Below are positions 29,698 through 39,264 of a stretch of DNA of 64,000 bases, piece after piece. The DNA is taken from contig NZ_FNKY01000001.1 in assembly GCF_900103165.1 (NCBI RefSeq), forward strand, positions 682,001 through 746,000. Direction: 5' to 3'. Each line of letters opens with the position of its first letter. The stretch's first letter is position 1. A program made the translations under genes and the position numbers. This DNA comes from Nitrosospira multiformis. GTDB taxonomy: Bacteria; Pseudomonadota; Gammaproteobacteria; Burkholderiales; Nitrosomonadaceae. The notes below the pieces were generated by a model. The model was not told the origin of the DNA, made no database searches, and was given only the letters and a program-made list of their open reading frames with translations.

Positions 29698-30366
29698 TTA
29701 TACTGAAGAATGATCTGGAAATAAGCAATCAGCCGTGGGATTAGGTTGAAATAACCGGGAAAAATTCTCGGCCGCGGATCGAATATACCCAGTCGCAAAC
29801 AGAGCACTGCTCACCGCCACTGCATTGGCGCCCCGGCTTATCAGTTCTCCGGCATTATCCGAAGTAATGCCTCCAATAGCCACCACAGCAACATGCAGTT
29901 TCCGCCTTGCATGATCCAGCAAATCCATGGGTGCCGCCGCCGCACCCGGTTTGGTGGGAGAATCAAAAAAAGCGCCGAATGCGACATAATCCGCACCGTC
30001 ACGCTCGGCTTCGACGGCAAGCTCCAACCGGTTGTAGCAAGAAACTCCAATAATTTTCCCCTTCCCCAGCCTGCGTCGGGCTTCGGCTACGGACGCGTCG
30101 TCCCGTCCCACATGTACACCATCCGCACCGACCTCAACGGCAAGATCGAGATAATCATTGACGATAAAGGGTACGCCGAATTTTCGGCAAAGATGTGCAA
30201 GTGAATATGCCTGCTCCAGTCGCAGTGCGGTACCCGCCGTCTTGTTACGGTATTGAACCAGACGTGCTCCACCTGTCAGCGCCTGTTGCGTCATCGTAAC
30301 CAGGCCTGAGGTGTCGATCATCTCCGGTGTGATGGCGTATAGCCCTCCGAGTTCTGGCCGGGTCAT
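29698..30366 (-). CDS. thiE: Thiamine-phosphate synthase
   Basis: Joins hydroxymethylpyrimidine diphosphate and thiazole phosphate into thiamine phosphate. 222 residues, TIM barrel; the substrate and phosphate-binding runs are LVQYRNKTAG, FIVNDYLDLAVEVGADGVHV and VVAIGGITSDNAGE. The start overlaps the thiD stop by four bases (ATGA), so the pair is translationally coupled. Confidence 0.96.
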   Translation of the reverse strand: MTRPELGGLYAITPEMIDTSGLVTMTQQALTGGARLVQYRNKTAGTALRLEQAYSLAHLCRKFGVPFIVNDYLDLAVEVGADGVHVGRDDASVAEARRRLGKGKIIGVSCYNRLELAVEAERDGADYVAFGAFFDSPTKPGAAAAPMDLLDHARRKLHVAVVAIGGITSDNAGELISRGANAVAVSSALFATGYIRSAAENFSRLFQPNPTADCLFPDHSSV

Positions 30367-31205
30367 TTCACTTTATCCTCGGCCACGGCATCTATCTCAT
30401 CGCGGGCCCAGAATAGCCGGTCGGGCAGAAACTGTCCCATTCCCGGACGAAAACCGGCTTTAAGCGACTGCCAGGTATATTCCTGCGCTTCATATACCCC
30501 CTCGGCAATGGGTAAGCCATTCGCAAGCGCGGCGGCAATGGCCGAAGCGAGCGTGCAGCCGGAACCATGGTAGGAACCCGGCAGGCGTTGCCAGGAATCC
30601 GATCGGATAACGCCATCGTTTCCATACAGATGGTTGACCACCTGTAGCGTATTTTCATGGGTTCCCGTGATAAGCACGTATTCGCAACCCATCTGTAAAA
30701 GACGGCCGGCGCATTGACTCAGGTTCTGTATGTCGTCATCATCGTCTTCATCATCCTGGGCGAGCCGCCGCGCTTCCAGGCTATTGGGAGTGATGATGGT
30801 CGCCTGGGGAAGCAATAATTCGCGCATCGCGATCAGCATATCTTCGCTGGCGAGTTCGTCGCCGCGGCCCGAGGTAAGCACCGGGTCCAGCACCAGCGGG
30901 ATATCAGGATAATCTGAAATCACTTCAGCAATGGCCGTGATAATCTCCACGCTGCCCAGCATTCCGATCTTGAAGACATGTACCGGCATGTCTTCAAGAA
31001 CCGCGCGCGCCTGATCCGCCACCCATTCCGGGTCCAGCGCCATGACATCATCCACCCCGGCCGTGTCCTGCACGGTAATAGCGGTAATCACCGACAGCGG
31101 ATGACAACCCATGCTGGCAAGAGTGAGGATGTCGGCCTGGATACCGGCGCCGCCGCTGGAGTCGCTGGCGGCGAAAGAAAGTACTATAGGGGGTGGCTGA
31201 GACAT
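30363..31205 (-). CDS. thiD: Hydroxymethylpyrimidine/phosphomethylpyrimidine kinase
   Basis: Phosphorylates HMP twice to the diphosphate used by ThiE. 280 residues of the ribokinase fold, with SFAASDSSGGAGIQADI at the N terminus, VLDPVLTSGRG in the centre, and the catalytic PGSYHGSGCTLASAIAAAL near residue 212. An acidic insertion (QDDEDDDDDIQNL) around residue 150 is unusual for the family and looks like a surface loop. Divergent from the rubredoxin gene. Confidence 0.96.
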   Translation of the reverse strand: MSQPPPIVLSFAASDSSGGAGIQADILTLASMGCHPLSVITAITVQDTAGVDDVMALDPEWVADQARAVLEDMPVHVFKIGMLGSVEIITAIAEVISDYPDIPLVLDPVLTSGRGDELASEDMLIAMRELLLPQATIITPNSLEARRLAQDDEDDDDDIQNLSQCAGRLLQMGCEYVLITGTHENTLQVVNHLYGNDGVIRSDSWQRLPGSYHGSGCTLASAIAAALANGLPIAEGVYEAQEYTWQSLKAGFRPGMGQFLPDRLFWARDEIDAVAEDKVK

Positions 31206-31250
31206 GGACTAATACCGTAAAATGGCATTTTAACCCAAATCCCTGTCATC

Positions 31251-31439
31251 ATGCCCACTACCGAAACTCGCGCTTACCGTTGTTACATGTGCCTCATTTG
31301 CGGCTTCATATACGACGAAGCCGAAGGATCGCCGCAAGAAGGTATTCCCCCCGGGACACGATGGGAAGATGTACCAATGAACTGGACTTGTCCCGAATGT
31401 GCCGCGCGCAAGGAAGATTTTGAAATGGTGGAAATTTAA
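31251..31439 (+). CDS. rubA: Rubredoxin
   Basis: A 62-residue one-iron electron carrier. The four cysteine ligands are in YMCLICGFIYDEAEG and WTCPECAARKEDF. The GIPPGTRWEDVPMNW stretch is diagnostic. Partner reductase or acceptor is not in the window. The stop codon abuts the gloA start with no intervening base. Confidence 0.95.
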   Translation: MPTTETRAYRCYMCLICGFIYDEAEGSPQEGIPPGTRWEDVPMNWTCPECAARKEDFEMVEI

Positions 31440-31829
31440 ATGCGTATTCTGCATACCATGCTGCGAGTCGGCGATCTGGAAAAATCCATTGCTTTCTACA
31501 CGGGTGTGCTGGGAATGAAAGTATTGCGCCGGCGGGATTACCCCGAGGGAAAATTTACGCTTGCGTTTGTCGGTTATCAGGATGAGGCGGATGGCGCGGT
31601 ACTTGAATTAACCCATAACTGGGATGTAAAAAAATACGACCTGGGCACCGGCTATGGACATATTGCCATAGAAGTGGATGACGCCTACAAGACCTGTGAA
31701 GAAGTAAAAAAGCGTGGCGGCAACGTTACACGGGAAGCAGGACCCATGAGACATGGCGCCACCGTGATTGCATTTGTCGAGGACCCGGACGGTTACAAGA
31801 TCGAGTTCATACAAAAAAAGACAGTATGA
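31440..31829 (+). CDS. gloA: Lactoylglutathione lyase (glyoxalase I)
   Basis: Isomerises the methylglyoxal-glutathione hemithioacetal to lactoylglutathione. 129 residues, VOC fold; metal ligands are readable as His5 ([13 protein letters not shown]), the Glu in [11 protein letters not shown], His74 in [11 protein letters not shown], and Glu122 in [10 protein letters not shown]. It directly follows rubA. Confidence 0.96.
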   Translation: MRILHTMLRVGDLEKSIAFYTGVLGMKVLRRRDYPEGKFTLAFVGYQDEADGAVLELTHNWDVKKYDLGTGYGHIAIEVDDAYKTCEEVKKRGGNVTREAGPMRHGATVIAFVEDPDGYKIEFIQKKTV

Positions 31830-31919
31830 GCGTTAAACCCGGATAATCCATCAGGCGGCTCTCCGAGCCTACCCGAGTGAGGGCGGTCAGTTTTCGGCCA
31901 TTTTCGTTGCTTGCCCAGC

Positions 31920-31946
31920 GTCCATAGACCGCGGCTATGGACTTTT
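31920..31946 (+). terminator. Terminator between gloA and the MscS gene
   Basis: GTCCATAG (31920-31927) pairs perfectly with CTATGGAC (31935-31942). The loop is ACCGCGG and TTTT follows. It lies between convergent genes. Confidence 0.75.
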
Positions 31947-32025
31947 CCCAAACGCCAGAGCTGTCTCGCAATCTGCCCCGCCATCATCTCGCAGCCTAAT
32001 GGATTCTGCTGTTAAATTCCTGCCA

Positions 32026-33291
32026 TTAATTTTCCAATTTGGCTGGCCGGACGAGCCGCACTTCCCGCTGCGGGAAGGGAATCTCGATACCGTGTTTTTG
32101 AAATTCAGTCCAGATTTCAAGGTTCAGGCTGGAACGTAAGCGGAGTGCTCCGCCCTCTGGATTCTCCACCCAGATGATCAGTTCCAGATTGATTCCACTG
32201 TCGGCAAATTCCTTGAGAATTACCACGGGTTCGGGTTCCGTTAATACTTGTTGCTTTTTTTTTGCAATGTCCAGCATAAGGTCCATGGCGGCTTCAACAG
32301 GGCTTGCGTATCCGATCTGAATTGGAAGAATCAGACGTATCCGGTGATCTGAGTAGGTCTGACTGATAACCGTTGAAGTGATGAAGGTATCATTGGGGAT
32401 AAGGGCTTCGGTACCGTCGTCAACTTTGAGTACCACGTACCGCGTGGTAAGTAAAGTGACTTCACCTTTACGGTTATCCACCGTTACGATGTCGCCGATA
32501 TGCAGGGAGCGATCCAGAAGTATGATAAAGCCGCTTATGTAGTTGCTGGCAATTTTCTGCAAGCCCAATCCCAGACCGACGCCGAGCGCGCCGCTGAATA
32601 CGGATAAAACGGTAATGTCCACTCCAACCATGGACAATGCGAACAGAACGCCAAAAAGGGTCAGCAGAGTGCTGGTAATTTTTGACAGGATTACACGCTG
32701 ATTGATATTCAGCGCATCGGTTTGCATGATACGAGCTTCAAGCGAGCTGGCGAGCCAGAGCGCCAATAGCATGCTGAGCGAAAATGCAAGAATTCCTTCC
32801 ACGATCAGCAATAATGAAAGACGTTGTTTGCCGATATGGAATGAGATGTCATCAAGGAGGGTAAGGATTCCCGGCAACAGGCCTGTTACATGGAGCGCCA
32901 GTCCAATCCACACTACCCAGCCGATGCGCCGCTCCCAGGGACGCAACCACTCTTGACTGGAAAAAACCCGGCGCAGCATGTAGACGGTCGCGCGGATCAG
33001 CGCAAGCGCCAATAACAGGGGGACAGCGATATTGAGAAGATGAGTTGAATACAAGTGACTAAGCACCCATCTGCCGGGAAGGATCAAGGCAAGCGCAAGG
33101 AGTGGAAATAACAGCAGCCTGCGGCTTGCACCTGCTGGCGGAGAGAATTGTTGCCTGAGTCTTTGCAACAGCCATGCGAAACCCAGACCTGCAACCAGCA
33201 CAGCAATCTGCCACAGGACGCTGATCTCCTGCGCATCGGTGATCAAACTGCGTAGCAAACTCTGGATTTGGATTTCGTTATCGGGTTGCAT
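32026..33291 (-). CDS. MscS-family mechanosensitive ion channel
   Basis: 421 residues with about five or six N-terminal transmembrane segments, then the MscS pore helix and beta domain: SVFSGALGVGLGLGLQKIAS (pore-lining Gly/Ala-rich helix near residue 235), SGFIILLDRSLHIGDIVTV, and ALIPNDTFITSTVIS. It acts as a pressure-relief channel in the inner membrane. The extra membrane helices place it with the medium-sized homologues rather than with E. coli MscS itself. Confidence 0.9.
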   Translation of the reverse strand: MQPDNEIQIQSLLRSLITDAQEISVLWQIAVLVAGLGFAWLLQRLRQQFSPPAGASRRLLLFPLLALALILPGRWVLSHLYSTHLLNIAVPLLLALALIRATVYMLRRVFSSQEWLRPWERRIGWVVWIGLALHVTGLLPGILTLLDDISFHIGKQRLSLLLIVEGILAFSLSMLLALWLASSLEARIMQTDALNINQRVILSKITSTLLTLFGVLFALSMVGVDITVLSVFSGALGVGLGLGLQKIASNYISGFIILLDRSLHIGDIVTVDNRKGEVTLLTTRYVVLKVDDGTEALIPNDTFITSTVISQTYSDHRIRLILPIQIGYASPVEAAMDLMLDIAKKKQQVLTEPEPVVILKEFADSGINLELIIWVENPEGGALRLRSSLNLEIWTEFQKHGIEIPFPQREVRLVRPAKLEN

Positions 33292-33331
33292 GAGTAGATT
33301 GGAACCAAGCGTGCGCTGTAATAAATTCTAG

Positions 33332-33670
33332 CACGAGCAACAGGTTGCGAGTGTTCGTAGCAGTCGTGCCAATTGGCTGGATACCTACTCAGTCACCCTT
33401 AATTGTGTGCGGGACGGCAAACTGGCCGCCGTGGTTGACCATATAAAGGCTCATCGAGGCGACCAGGAGCTATTCTGGGACAAATCGAATCATGCCGCGA
33501 TGTGTGCGAATTGTCATAGCTCATACAAGCAAAGATTAGAGAAATCAGGCTGGATCGCTGGTTGCGATGATTTCCGGCCGACCACTGGATCAAAAGCATC
33601 ATTGGCGAAAGTCCTGACGAGACAGGACGCAGCCAATTATGTAGTGCTCATTAGCACTTCCGTCCAATAG
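33332..33670 (+). pseudogene. Remnant of an HNH endonuclease
   Basis: The reading frame follows a stop at 33329-33331 and has no plausible ATG. It carries the HNH core (VVDHIKAHRGDQELFWDKSN followed by CANCHSSYKQR), which matches small phage-type HNH nucleases, but the first CxxC half is missing and the region after the core does not continue as expected. Residues upstream (SRANWLDTY) look like the family's N-terminal part, so this is probably a decayed gene and not a short functional one. Confidence 0.65.
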
Positions 33671-33742
33671 TAAAAGTAGCCAGAGTCTATAGCATATCAA
33701 TTTAGACGGTTCCTGATTCTGGTCTCTTTATTGGAGAAATTC

Positions 33743-34312
33743 ATGTTTTCAACTAAACAATTTGCAAAGGCGGCCCTTGCATCGATCGTTTGGGCTATAG
33801 GCGGAGTCGCGCATGCGGGCCTCATTGGCACACAAATGGAGGTTGGTTACTACACGCCCAACACCAGTTCGCCCTACGCATCGGCCATTTTTACGCCGTC
33901 GAGCTTTACGGTTGGCGCGGGCCAAGAAACGGTTGGAAACGTCGAGGGCGTAACCAACCTTTTCATCGACTTTACCGACAACACGCTTTCGGTCACCTTT
34001 GGCACAATCCTCGGTAGCCCCACCTGGAACTCGAACGATTTTAATGGGGTCATCTTTACCGCGATGAGTCCTTTCGATTTCGAGAGCCTGCTAGTGATTC
34101 CCTCCACCACGATGTCTGGATTCGATAACTCTCGGGTGTCTTTCACGGATAATCAGATCCTGCTAAATTGGCAAGGACTGAGCTACATCGACGGCACCAC
34201 CGTAAACATCAGCTTCACCTCACCATCATCGCCGTCGGCAGTACCCGTGCCCGGCACACTCGCGTTAATTGGTCTCGGCATAGTCGGCCTTGCCTGGCGT
34301 CGGCGCAAATAA
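33743..34312 (+). CDS. PEP-CTERM sorting-domain protein
   Basis: A 189-residue secreted protein with an N-terminal signal peptide (cleavage after GGVAHA), a Ser/Thr-rich beta-type body without a known domain, and a C-terminal PEP-CTERM signal: VPVPGTLALIGLGIVGLAW followed by RRRK. Such proteins are recognised by an exosortase (EpsH/XrtA family) and delivered to the surface or matrix. No exosortase gene is in the window. The ATG at 33743 has GGAGAA 5-10 bases upstream. Confidence 0.88.
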   Translation: MFSTKQFAKAALASIVWAIGGVAHAGLIGTQMEVGYYTPNTSSPYASAIFTPSSFTVGAGQETVGNVEGVTNLFIDFTDNTLSVTFGTILGSPTWNSNDFNGVIFTAMSPFDFESLLVIPSTTMSGFDNSRVSFTDNQILLNWQGLSYIDGTTVNISFTSPSSPSAVPVPGTLALIGLGIVGLAWRRRK

Positions 34313-34392
34313 ATAATAACAAATATGACGTTGATACAAGCCAGTTCAGGCCCCTGGCATTCACTAGTACGAAAACCAGACAAAACGTAATA

Positions 34393-34656
34393 CTATTTAT
34401 TTTCTTTACTTTGACTGCCGGCCTTCGCGTGTTGCTGTGAAGTTCCGCCGTGGGTTGAATGAGCGCGAGATCCCGCCGGGTTACTCATGGCCTTCTGTTT
34501 TGGGCTTACAGCTTTATTGCCGTCCTGATCAGCCTTTCCGTGTCTCGGGGGATCCGTGGGTAAATCACTGGCTGGATCTCTGCGATAGTGGAGGCTTCCC
34601 CGGGTAGGATCAGGAGTGAAGGGTTCGGTGGGAGGACGTATTTTTTCTTTGGTCAT
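34393..34656 (-). CDS. Small hydrophilic protein, unknown function
   Basis: 87 residues, no homology that I recognise. It is rich in Pro, Lys, Gln, Ser and His, with no hydrophobic segment and probably disordered (MTKEKIRPPTEPFTPDPTRG at the start, SQQHAKAGSQSKENK at the end). I call it real because an excellent ribosome-binding site (AGGAG) sits 6-7 bases before the ATG. Its terminus lies 80 bp from the PEP-CTERM gene end, convergent. A stress-induced or DNA/RNA-associated disordered protein is possible but not shown. Confidence 0.6.
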   Translation of the reverse strand: MTKEKIRPPTEPFTPDPTRGSLHYRRDPASDLPTDPPRHGKADQDGNKAVSPKQKAMSNPAGSRAHSTHGGTSQQHAKAGSQSKENK

Positions 34657-35151
34657 AGTAATCTCCTGGCAAATCAATAATGGATTAAAAATGTTCAATC
34701 TCCCGCCCCGTAGGAGCGGAAGCGTACCATGACGAAATTTTTAAAAGAATTCGGTGCGGAGCCGCACCTATTAATGTAGTCACTTTAGGAGTTCACCTGG
34801 CATTAATTCTCCACCCGAGTGGGTGGTTTCTAGTCCATATGTCCCATAGTAAAATTGCAGCAAGCCCGTAATATTATGTTGCGGGGCTCTGCTCCCCCCT
34901 TGCAGCGTAGCGCACCGCCCCGGCCCAGGAAACTGTGTCGGGTTTTTCATTCCTCCCGATCCGCCATGCAATTATCCCAAACCTGCTGAAGTAGGTTTTG
35001 TTGGGGTCTTGACGGTAAGGTAATTCTGCGCGCTGGGTAAATGTTACAGTAATTTTCATGGCTAGATTTCAACCATATGTGCACGCTTCCCCGCCAAGTA
35101 GAGAGTTCAGAGTTATAGCGGAGGACAATCAGACAGCCAACAAGGGAAGCG
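34657..35151. other. Non-coding gap with small dyads
   Basis: About 495 bp without a supported gene. It holds a short palindrome GGTGCGGAGCCGCACC near 34755-34770 and a stem AACCTGC/GTAGGTT at 34980-34997 followed by TTTTG, either of which may act as a transcript end. The promoter of the 87-residue gene must be at the left end. Confidence 0.4.
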
Positions 35152-36432
35152 CTACGGATTGGGAATGTCGTCTTCCTGCTTTACCAGTGCCATCGCGGCG
35201 GCAAAAAAACCATCCGTACCGTGTAAACCGGGCGATAACTGCAAATATACGCCGGTATCGAGCGGAATTTTCTGTTGAGCCAAAAGTTCGGCGCAGTTCA
35301 GCAGTATGAGCCGGGGATGGCCAGCGAGAAAGCGCTCGACAATTTCCTGGTTCTCCTCCGGCAGAAAGCTGCAAGTGGCATAGATCAGCCTGCCACCCGG
35401 CTTGAGCAGGTTCGCCGCGGAGGATAGAATCGCCACTTGCTTGCGCTTGAGTTCTTCGATGCTCTGCGGTGACTGCCGCCACTTCAGATCCGGATTGCGG
35501 CGTAATGTTCCCAGCCCGCTGCATGGCGCATCCACCAGTACCCGGTCAATCTTTCCCGTCAGACGTTTTACCTTGATGTCGTTTTCGTTGGCAATACGCT
35601 GCGGATAAAGATTGGATAACCCGGAACGCTTGAGGCGTGGCTTCAGGTTATTCAGCCGTTTTTCGGAAATATCGAAAGCATAGATGCGTCCCTGTGAGCG
35701 CATCAGTGCACCCAGCATCAGCGTTTTGCCTCCCGCTCCCGCACAGAAATCCACCACCATGTCGCCGCGCTTTGGGGCGAGCAAATAGCCCAGCAGTTGG
35801 CTGCCTTCGTCCTGTACTTCCACCTTGCCGGTAAGAAACAGTTCATGGCGGTTGATAGCCGGCTTGCCGGTCAGGCGGATGCCGATAAGCGAGTACGGCG
35901 TGGCATTGCCTTCAATGCCGTCCTTGTTCAGCAACGCAAGGACTTCATCGCGATTCGCAAGCAGCGTATTGACGCGCAAATCAAGTGAAGCGGGGCGTTG
36001 CAGCGAACGTCCCAGATCGAGAATCTCGTTATCCGGCATGAAGCCACGCAGCTTCTCCATCAGCCATTCGGGGAATTCGGCCTGTATGGCAAGCGACTGC
36101 GATTCCGGGGTCACTGCCTTGATCCCGGTAAGCCATTTTGCTTCAACCTCGCTGACGAGCGGCAGCAGCTCGCGCAAATTCATACCCTGAAACCTGGCCA
36201 GATAGGCAAGCAACAAGGAACGGGGCGTGGAAGTGCCGGATACGCTTTCAAGAAAAAAACGGTGGCGCAAAATGCCGAATACGCTTTCCGCGATAAATGC
36301 CCGGTCATTTGCCCCAAACGCCGGATTCTCGCGAAAAAAATGCCGCAGTATTGAATCGGCAGGGTGATCCAGCGGCAGCACGGTACGCAGTGCAGCGGTG
36401 ACCATGTCCAGGTGAGCAGGAGTAATACGCAT
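35152..36432 (-). CDS. RsmB/NOP-family rRNA (cytosine-C5)-methyltransferase
   Basis: SAM-dependent m5C methyltransferase, 426 residues. The N-terminal third is helical (RNA-binding, NusB-like position). The catalytic domain has VDFCAGAGGKTLMLGA (SAM), the motif IV cysteine in VDAPCSGLGTLRRNPD, and the nucleophile cysteine in LIYATCSFLPEENQEIV. The C terminus is LSPGLHGTDGFFAA. Most similar in layout to RsmB (16S rRNA m5C967), but Betaproteobacteria often carry two related genes, so the exact target is uncertain. It follows the DUF3108 gene and purN on the same strand. Confidence 0.9.
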   Translation of the reverse strand: MRITPAHLDMVTAALRTVLPLDHPADSILRHFFRENPAFGANDRAFIAESVFGILRHRFFLESVSGTSTPRSLLLAYLARFQGMNLRELLPLVSEVEAKWLTGIKAVTPESQSLAIQAEFPEWLMEKLRGFMPDNEILDLGRSLQRPASLDLRVNTLLANRDEVLALLNKDGIEGNATPYSLIGIRLTGKPAINRHELFLTGKVEVQDEGSQLLGYLLAPKRGDMVVDFCAGAGGKTLMLGALMRSQGRIYAFDISEKRLNNLKPRLKRSGLSNLYPQRIANENDIKVKRLTGKIDRVLVDAPCSGLGTLRRNPDLKWRQSPQSIEELKRKQVAILSSAANLLKPGGRLIYATCSFLPEENQEIVERFLAGHPRLILLNCAELLAQQKIPLDTGVYLQLSPGLHGTDGFFAAAMALVKQEDDIPNP

Positions 36433-36655
36433 CTATGTCGATACCGCGAAAGTAGGAGTGAGGGAGACGTGGCACATCCGCACAATGGGGTACAACATAT
36501 ATCCCAAACTGTGGAAGGGTGACAAATTCTCAGGCTTTAAATTATTCCAAATTCGGCCTGTCGCGAATTCACCATGGGAAAGTCAAGTGGCGCACGAGAT
36601 GGTTGTCGATCATACCGCCATACCGCACAAAAATGGTCCGCCGCCGAATTCAGGA

Positions 36656-37411
36656 TTACTGAAGGCGTCCCTGTTTTAAGCTATTCGCGGGCTCTCCATA
36701 GCTTATTTTCGTAACCATCTGATCCGTCACAATACCCATTTTCTCGGTGGCCACGATGCGTACCGGGAGCATATGGTGGTCAACGGCAAGCCAGATTTTC
36801 CTGTCGCGCTCGCCATCCGTTTCAGTCTGTTTTGTGAGCACGATGGTTTCGAGCTTGCCCATCGGCGTATCCAGCGTTTCCTTGCCAACGGCGTAGCGAA
36901 CCGATTCGAGCCGCTTGCCGTCGGTTACGTGCAGATTTAAAACTTTGCCGGGAACAGGCGAGAACAAGAAGCTATAATGCAGGCTCAGTCTATCCTGGAT
37001 GTCGGCAGGCAGGGCTTTCTGCTCTTCCCCGCGTTTATGCTGAAGGGTCAGCAATTTCTTGTTCCAGTCAAAAATAGCTACTTTGGGTATTTTCTTGCCG
37101 TGCTGATCGGAAAAGCGGCTGGGTCGCAGTGATCCCTCCGCTGTGATACTCCCCGCACTATCAAGCATAATAGGGTCCGGTTGTGTCAACGCCAGCATAC
37201 CCTTGGCACGGGCTTCGCTGCTGATGGCATAGCTGCGCATGCCTCTTTCACGTTTGATTTGCAGCGTATCATTCACTTCTCCTTCCAGGCCGCCGGATGT
37301 TATCGAGTAGCTGATGTCGACACGAGCGGGAATATCGGCGGCCAGAGCGGACGAGGTGAAAAAAGCGGAAAAGTATAGTCCGCATGACAGGGCAACAGAT
37401 AGAAGTTTCAT
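36656..37411 (-). CDS. DUF3108 domain-containing exported protein
   Basis: 251 residues with an N-terminal signal peptide (cleavage after SSALA). The rest is a predicted beta-rich periplasmic domain of the DUF3108 type (PARVDISYSIT near the start, KLETIVLTKQ near the end). Function unknown; the domain is common in betaproteobacteria next to purN and an rRNA methyltransferase gene, as here. The start overlaps the purN stop by four bases. Confidence 0.85.
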   Translation of the reverse strand: MKLLSVALSCGLYFSAFFTSSALAADIPARVDISYSITSGGLEGEVNDTLQIKRERGMRSYAISSEARAKGMLALTQPDPIMLDSAGSITAEGSLRPSRFSDQHGKKIPKVAIFDWNKKLLTLQHKRGEEQKALPADIQDRLSLHYSFLFSPVPGKVLNLHVTDGKRLESVRYAVGKETLDTPMGKLETIVLTKQTETDGERDRKIWLAVDHHMLPVRIVATEKMGIVTDQMVTKISYGEPANSLKQGRLQ

Positions 37412-38046
37412 TGGTGTAATTCCGGTGAGAATAAAATTGAACCATCAGCCACGGCATCGCTCACTTCCACACGATTATCGGCGACTTTCAGTCGGCCTTC
37501 CATAAACCAGCGTATCGCTTCGGGGTAAATGCGGTGTTCCTGTTGCAATACCCGTGCAGCGAGCGTTTCTTTGGTGTCGCCGGGCAATGTCTGGACCGCC
37601 GCCTGAATGATGATCGGGCCGTGGTCCACCTGCGAGGTTACAAAGTGCACGGTGCAGCCATGTATCTTCACGCCTTCCTTCAGGGCCCGGGCGTGGGTGT
37701 CGAGGCCGGGAAAGGCGGGCAGCAGTGAAGGGTGAACGTTCATCAGCTTTCCACAATAACGGTTAACAAAGCCATCTCCCAGAATGCGCATGAAACCGGC
37801 GAGTGCGATCAGGTCCGGTTCGTAAGCGTCGATTGTTTCCGCCAAGGCGGTATCGAATGCCTCGCGAACTGGATAAGACCGTTGATCCAGTACTTTTGTT
37901 TCAAATCCATGCATCCTGGCAATTTCCAGCCCCGCCGCATCCGGCCTGTTACTGATAACAGCGGCTATCCTGACCGGGAGTTTTGCGTCGATCAGCGCTT
38001 CCATGTTGCTGCCGCGGCCGGAAATGAGAATAACAAGGGACTTCAT
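37408..38046 (-). CDS. purN: Phosphoribosylglycinamide formyltransferase
   Basis: Third step of purine synthesis, using 10-formyltetrahydrofolate. 212 residues. N-terminal LVILISGRGSNMEALIDA binds the phosphate; the catalytic Asn-His-Asp set is in the runs NVHPSLLPAFPGLDTHARAL and VTSQVDHGPIIIQAAV. It is 44 bp downstream of purM on the same strand. Confidence 0.97.
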   Translation of the reverse strand: MKSLVILISGRGSNMEALIDAKLPVRIAAVISNRPDAAGLEIARMHGFETKVLDQRSYPVREAFDTALAETIDAYEPDLIALAGFMRILGDGFVNRYCGKLMNVHPSLLPAFPGLDTHARALKEGVKIHGCTVHFVTSQVDHGPIIIQAAVQTLPGDTKETLAARVLQQEHRIYPEAIRWFMEGRLKVADNRVEVSDAVADGSILFSPELHQ

Positions 38047-38090
38047 TATGTCAACATCAACAGGATGACCAAAGACAATCTTTGTCTCGA

Positions 38091-39149
38091 TTACTCAATG
38101 ATCGTCTGCGATTCATTCGCATCCCGTTGCCGGATGATGCCGATACGCCAAACGGTTTCGCCCCCAGACTGCAATATTTTCACCGCGCTATCGGCAAGTT
38201 CCGGCGCCACGATCAGCACCATGCCAATGCCGCAATTAAACACACGGTGCATTTCACTTTCGGTCACGTTGCCCTGCTCCTGCAGCCAGCGGAAAAGCAG
38301 CGGGATTTCCCAGTGGCCTTTTTGCAGTACCGCAACGACACTTTCTGGCAGGATACGTGGAATATTTTCCACCAATCCGCCACCCGTAATGTGAGCGAGC
38401 CCTTTAACCGGCAGATGCTTCATCAGTTCGAGCACCGCTTTTACGTAAATACGGGTCGGTGCCATGATTACATCCATTAACGCTTTACCCCCGAAATCGG
38501 TCGACAAGTCTGTGTTATTTTTTTCGATAATCTTGCGGATCAGTGAGTAACCATTGGAATGCGCACCGCTGGAAGCCAGTCCAAGCACCGCATCACCCGC
38601 CCGGATAGTTAAACCGGTGATGATATGATCTTTCTCCACCACGCCTACCGCGAAACCCGCAAGGTCGTATTCACCCTCCGGGTACATGCCCGGCATTTCG
38701 GCGGTCTCACCGCCAATCAAGGCGCAACCCGCTTGTTCGCAACCCGCCGCGATACCCTTGACCACCTGGGTGGCGGTATCCACGTCCAATCTGCCGCAGG
38801 CGAAGTAGTCCAGGAAGAACAATGGTTCCGCCCCCTGTACCAGAATATCATTGACGCTCATTGCCACAAGGTCTATCCCAATGCGGTCGTGCCGGTTCAA
38901 CTGGAATGCGAGCTTCAATTTGGTGCCCACGCCATCGGTACCCGATACCAGCACCGGATTGCGGTAATTCCTGGAGATTTCGAACAACGCCCCAAAGCCG
39001 CCTATGCCCGCGAGCACCTCCGGACGCATGGTACGTTTGGCATAGGGCTTGATGTTTTCTACCAGGCGGTCACCCGCATCAATATCCACGCCCGCATCGC
39101 GGTAGGAAAGCTGGATAGCGTCGGGATTTTCGGGATTGGATGAAGTCAA
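38091..39149 (-). CDS. purM: Phosphoribosylformylglycinamidine cyclo-ligase
   Basis: Makes aminoimidazole ribonucleotide. 352 residues from the start chosen here; family runs are [45 protein letters not shown] and [16 protein letters not shown]. There is no in-frame ATG near the expected start. The frame is open to 39200, and both possible start codons (39149 and 39200) are TTG. 39149 gives the usual family length. Divergent from hda. Confidence 0.94.
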   Translation of the reverse strand: MTSSNPENPDAIQLSYRDAGVDIDAGDRLVENIKPYAKRTMRPEVLAGIGGFGALFEISRNYRNPVLVSGTDGVGTKLKLAFQLNRHDRIGIDLVAMSVNDILVQGAEPLFFLDYFACGRLDVDTATQVVKGIAAGCEQAGCALIGGETAEMPGMYPEGEYDLAGFAVGVVEKDHIITGLTIRAGDAVLGLASSGAHSNGYSLIRKIIEKNNTDLSTDFGGKALMDVIMAPTRIYVKAVLELMKHLPVKGLAHITGGGLVENIPRILPESVVAVLQKGHWEIPLLFRWLQEQGNVTESEMHRVFNCGIGMVLIVAPELADSAVKILQSGGETVWRIGIIRQRDANESQTIIE

Positions 39150-39264
39150 GTTGAGTTCTCGCTCAGTTGCAGATAGAGTGCCGCTTTTCAGGAAGCACAA
39201 TTTTACCGTAAATGATCCCTAAACACTTCCGACTTCCGCGATCTGCACGATATAAAGCTCGTAG

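Noticed and set aside
35058..35309. An 83-codon plus-strand frame overlapping the rsmB-like gene
   Set aside because: Overlaps the 3' end of a well-supported gene on the other strand and has no family motif.
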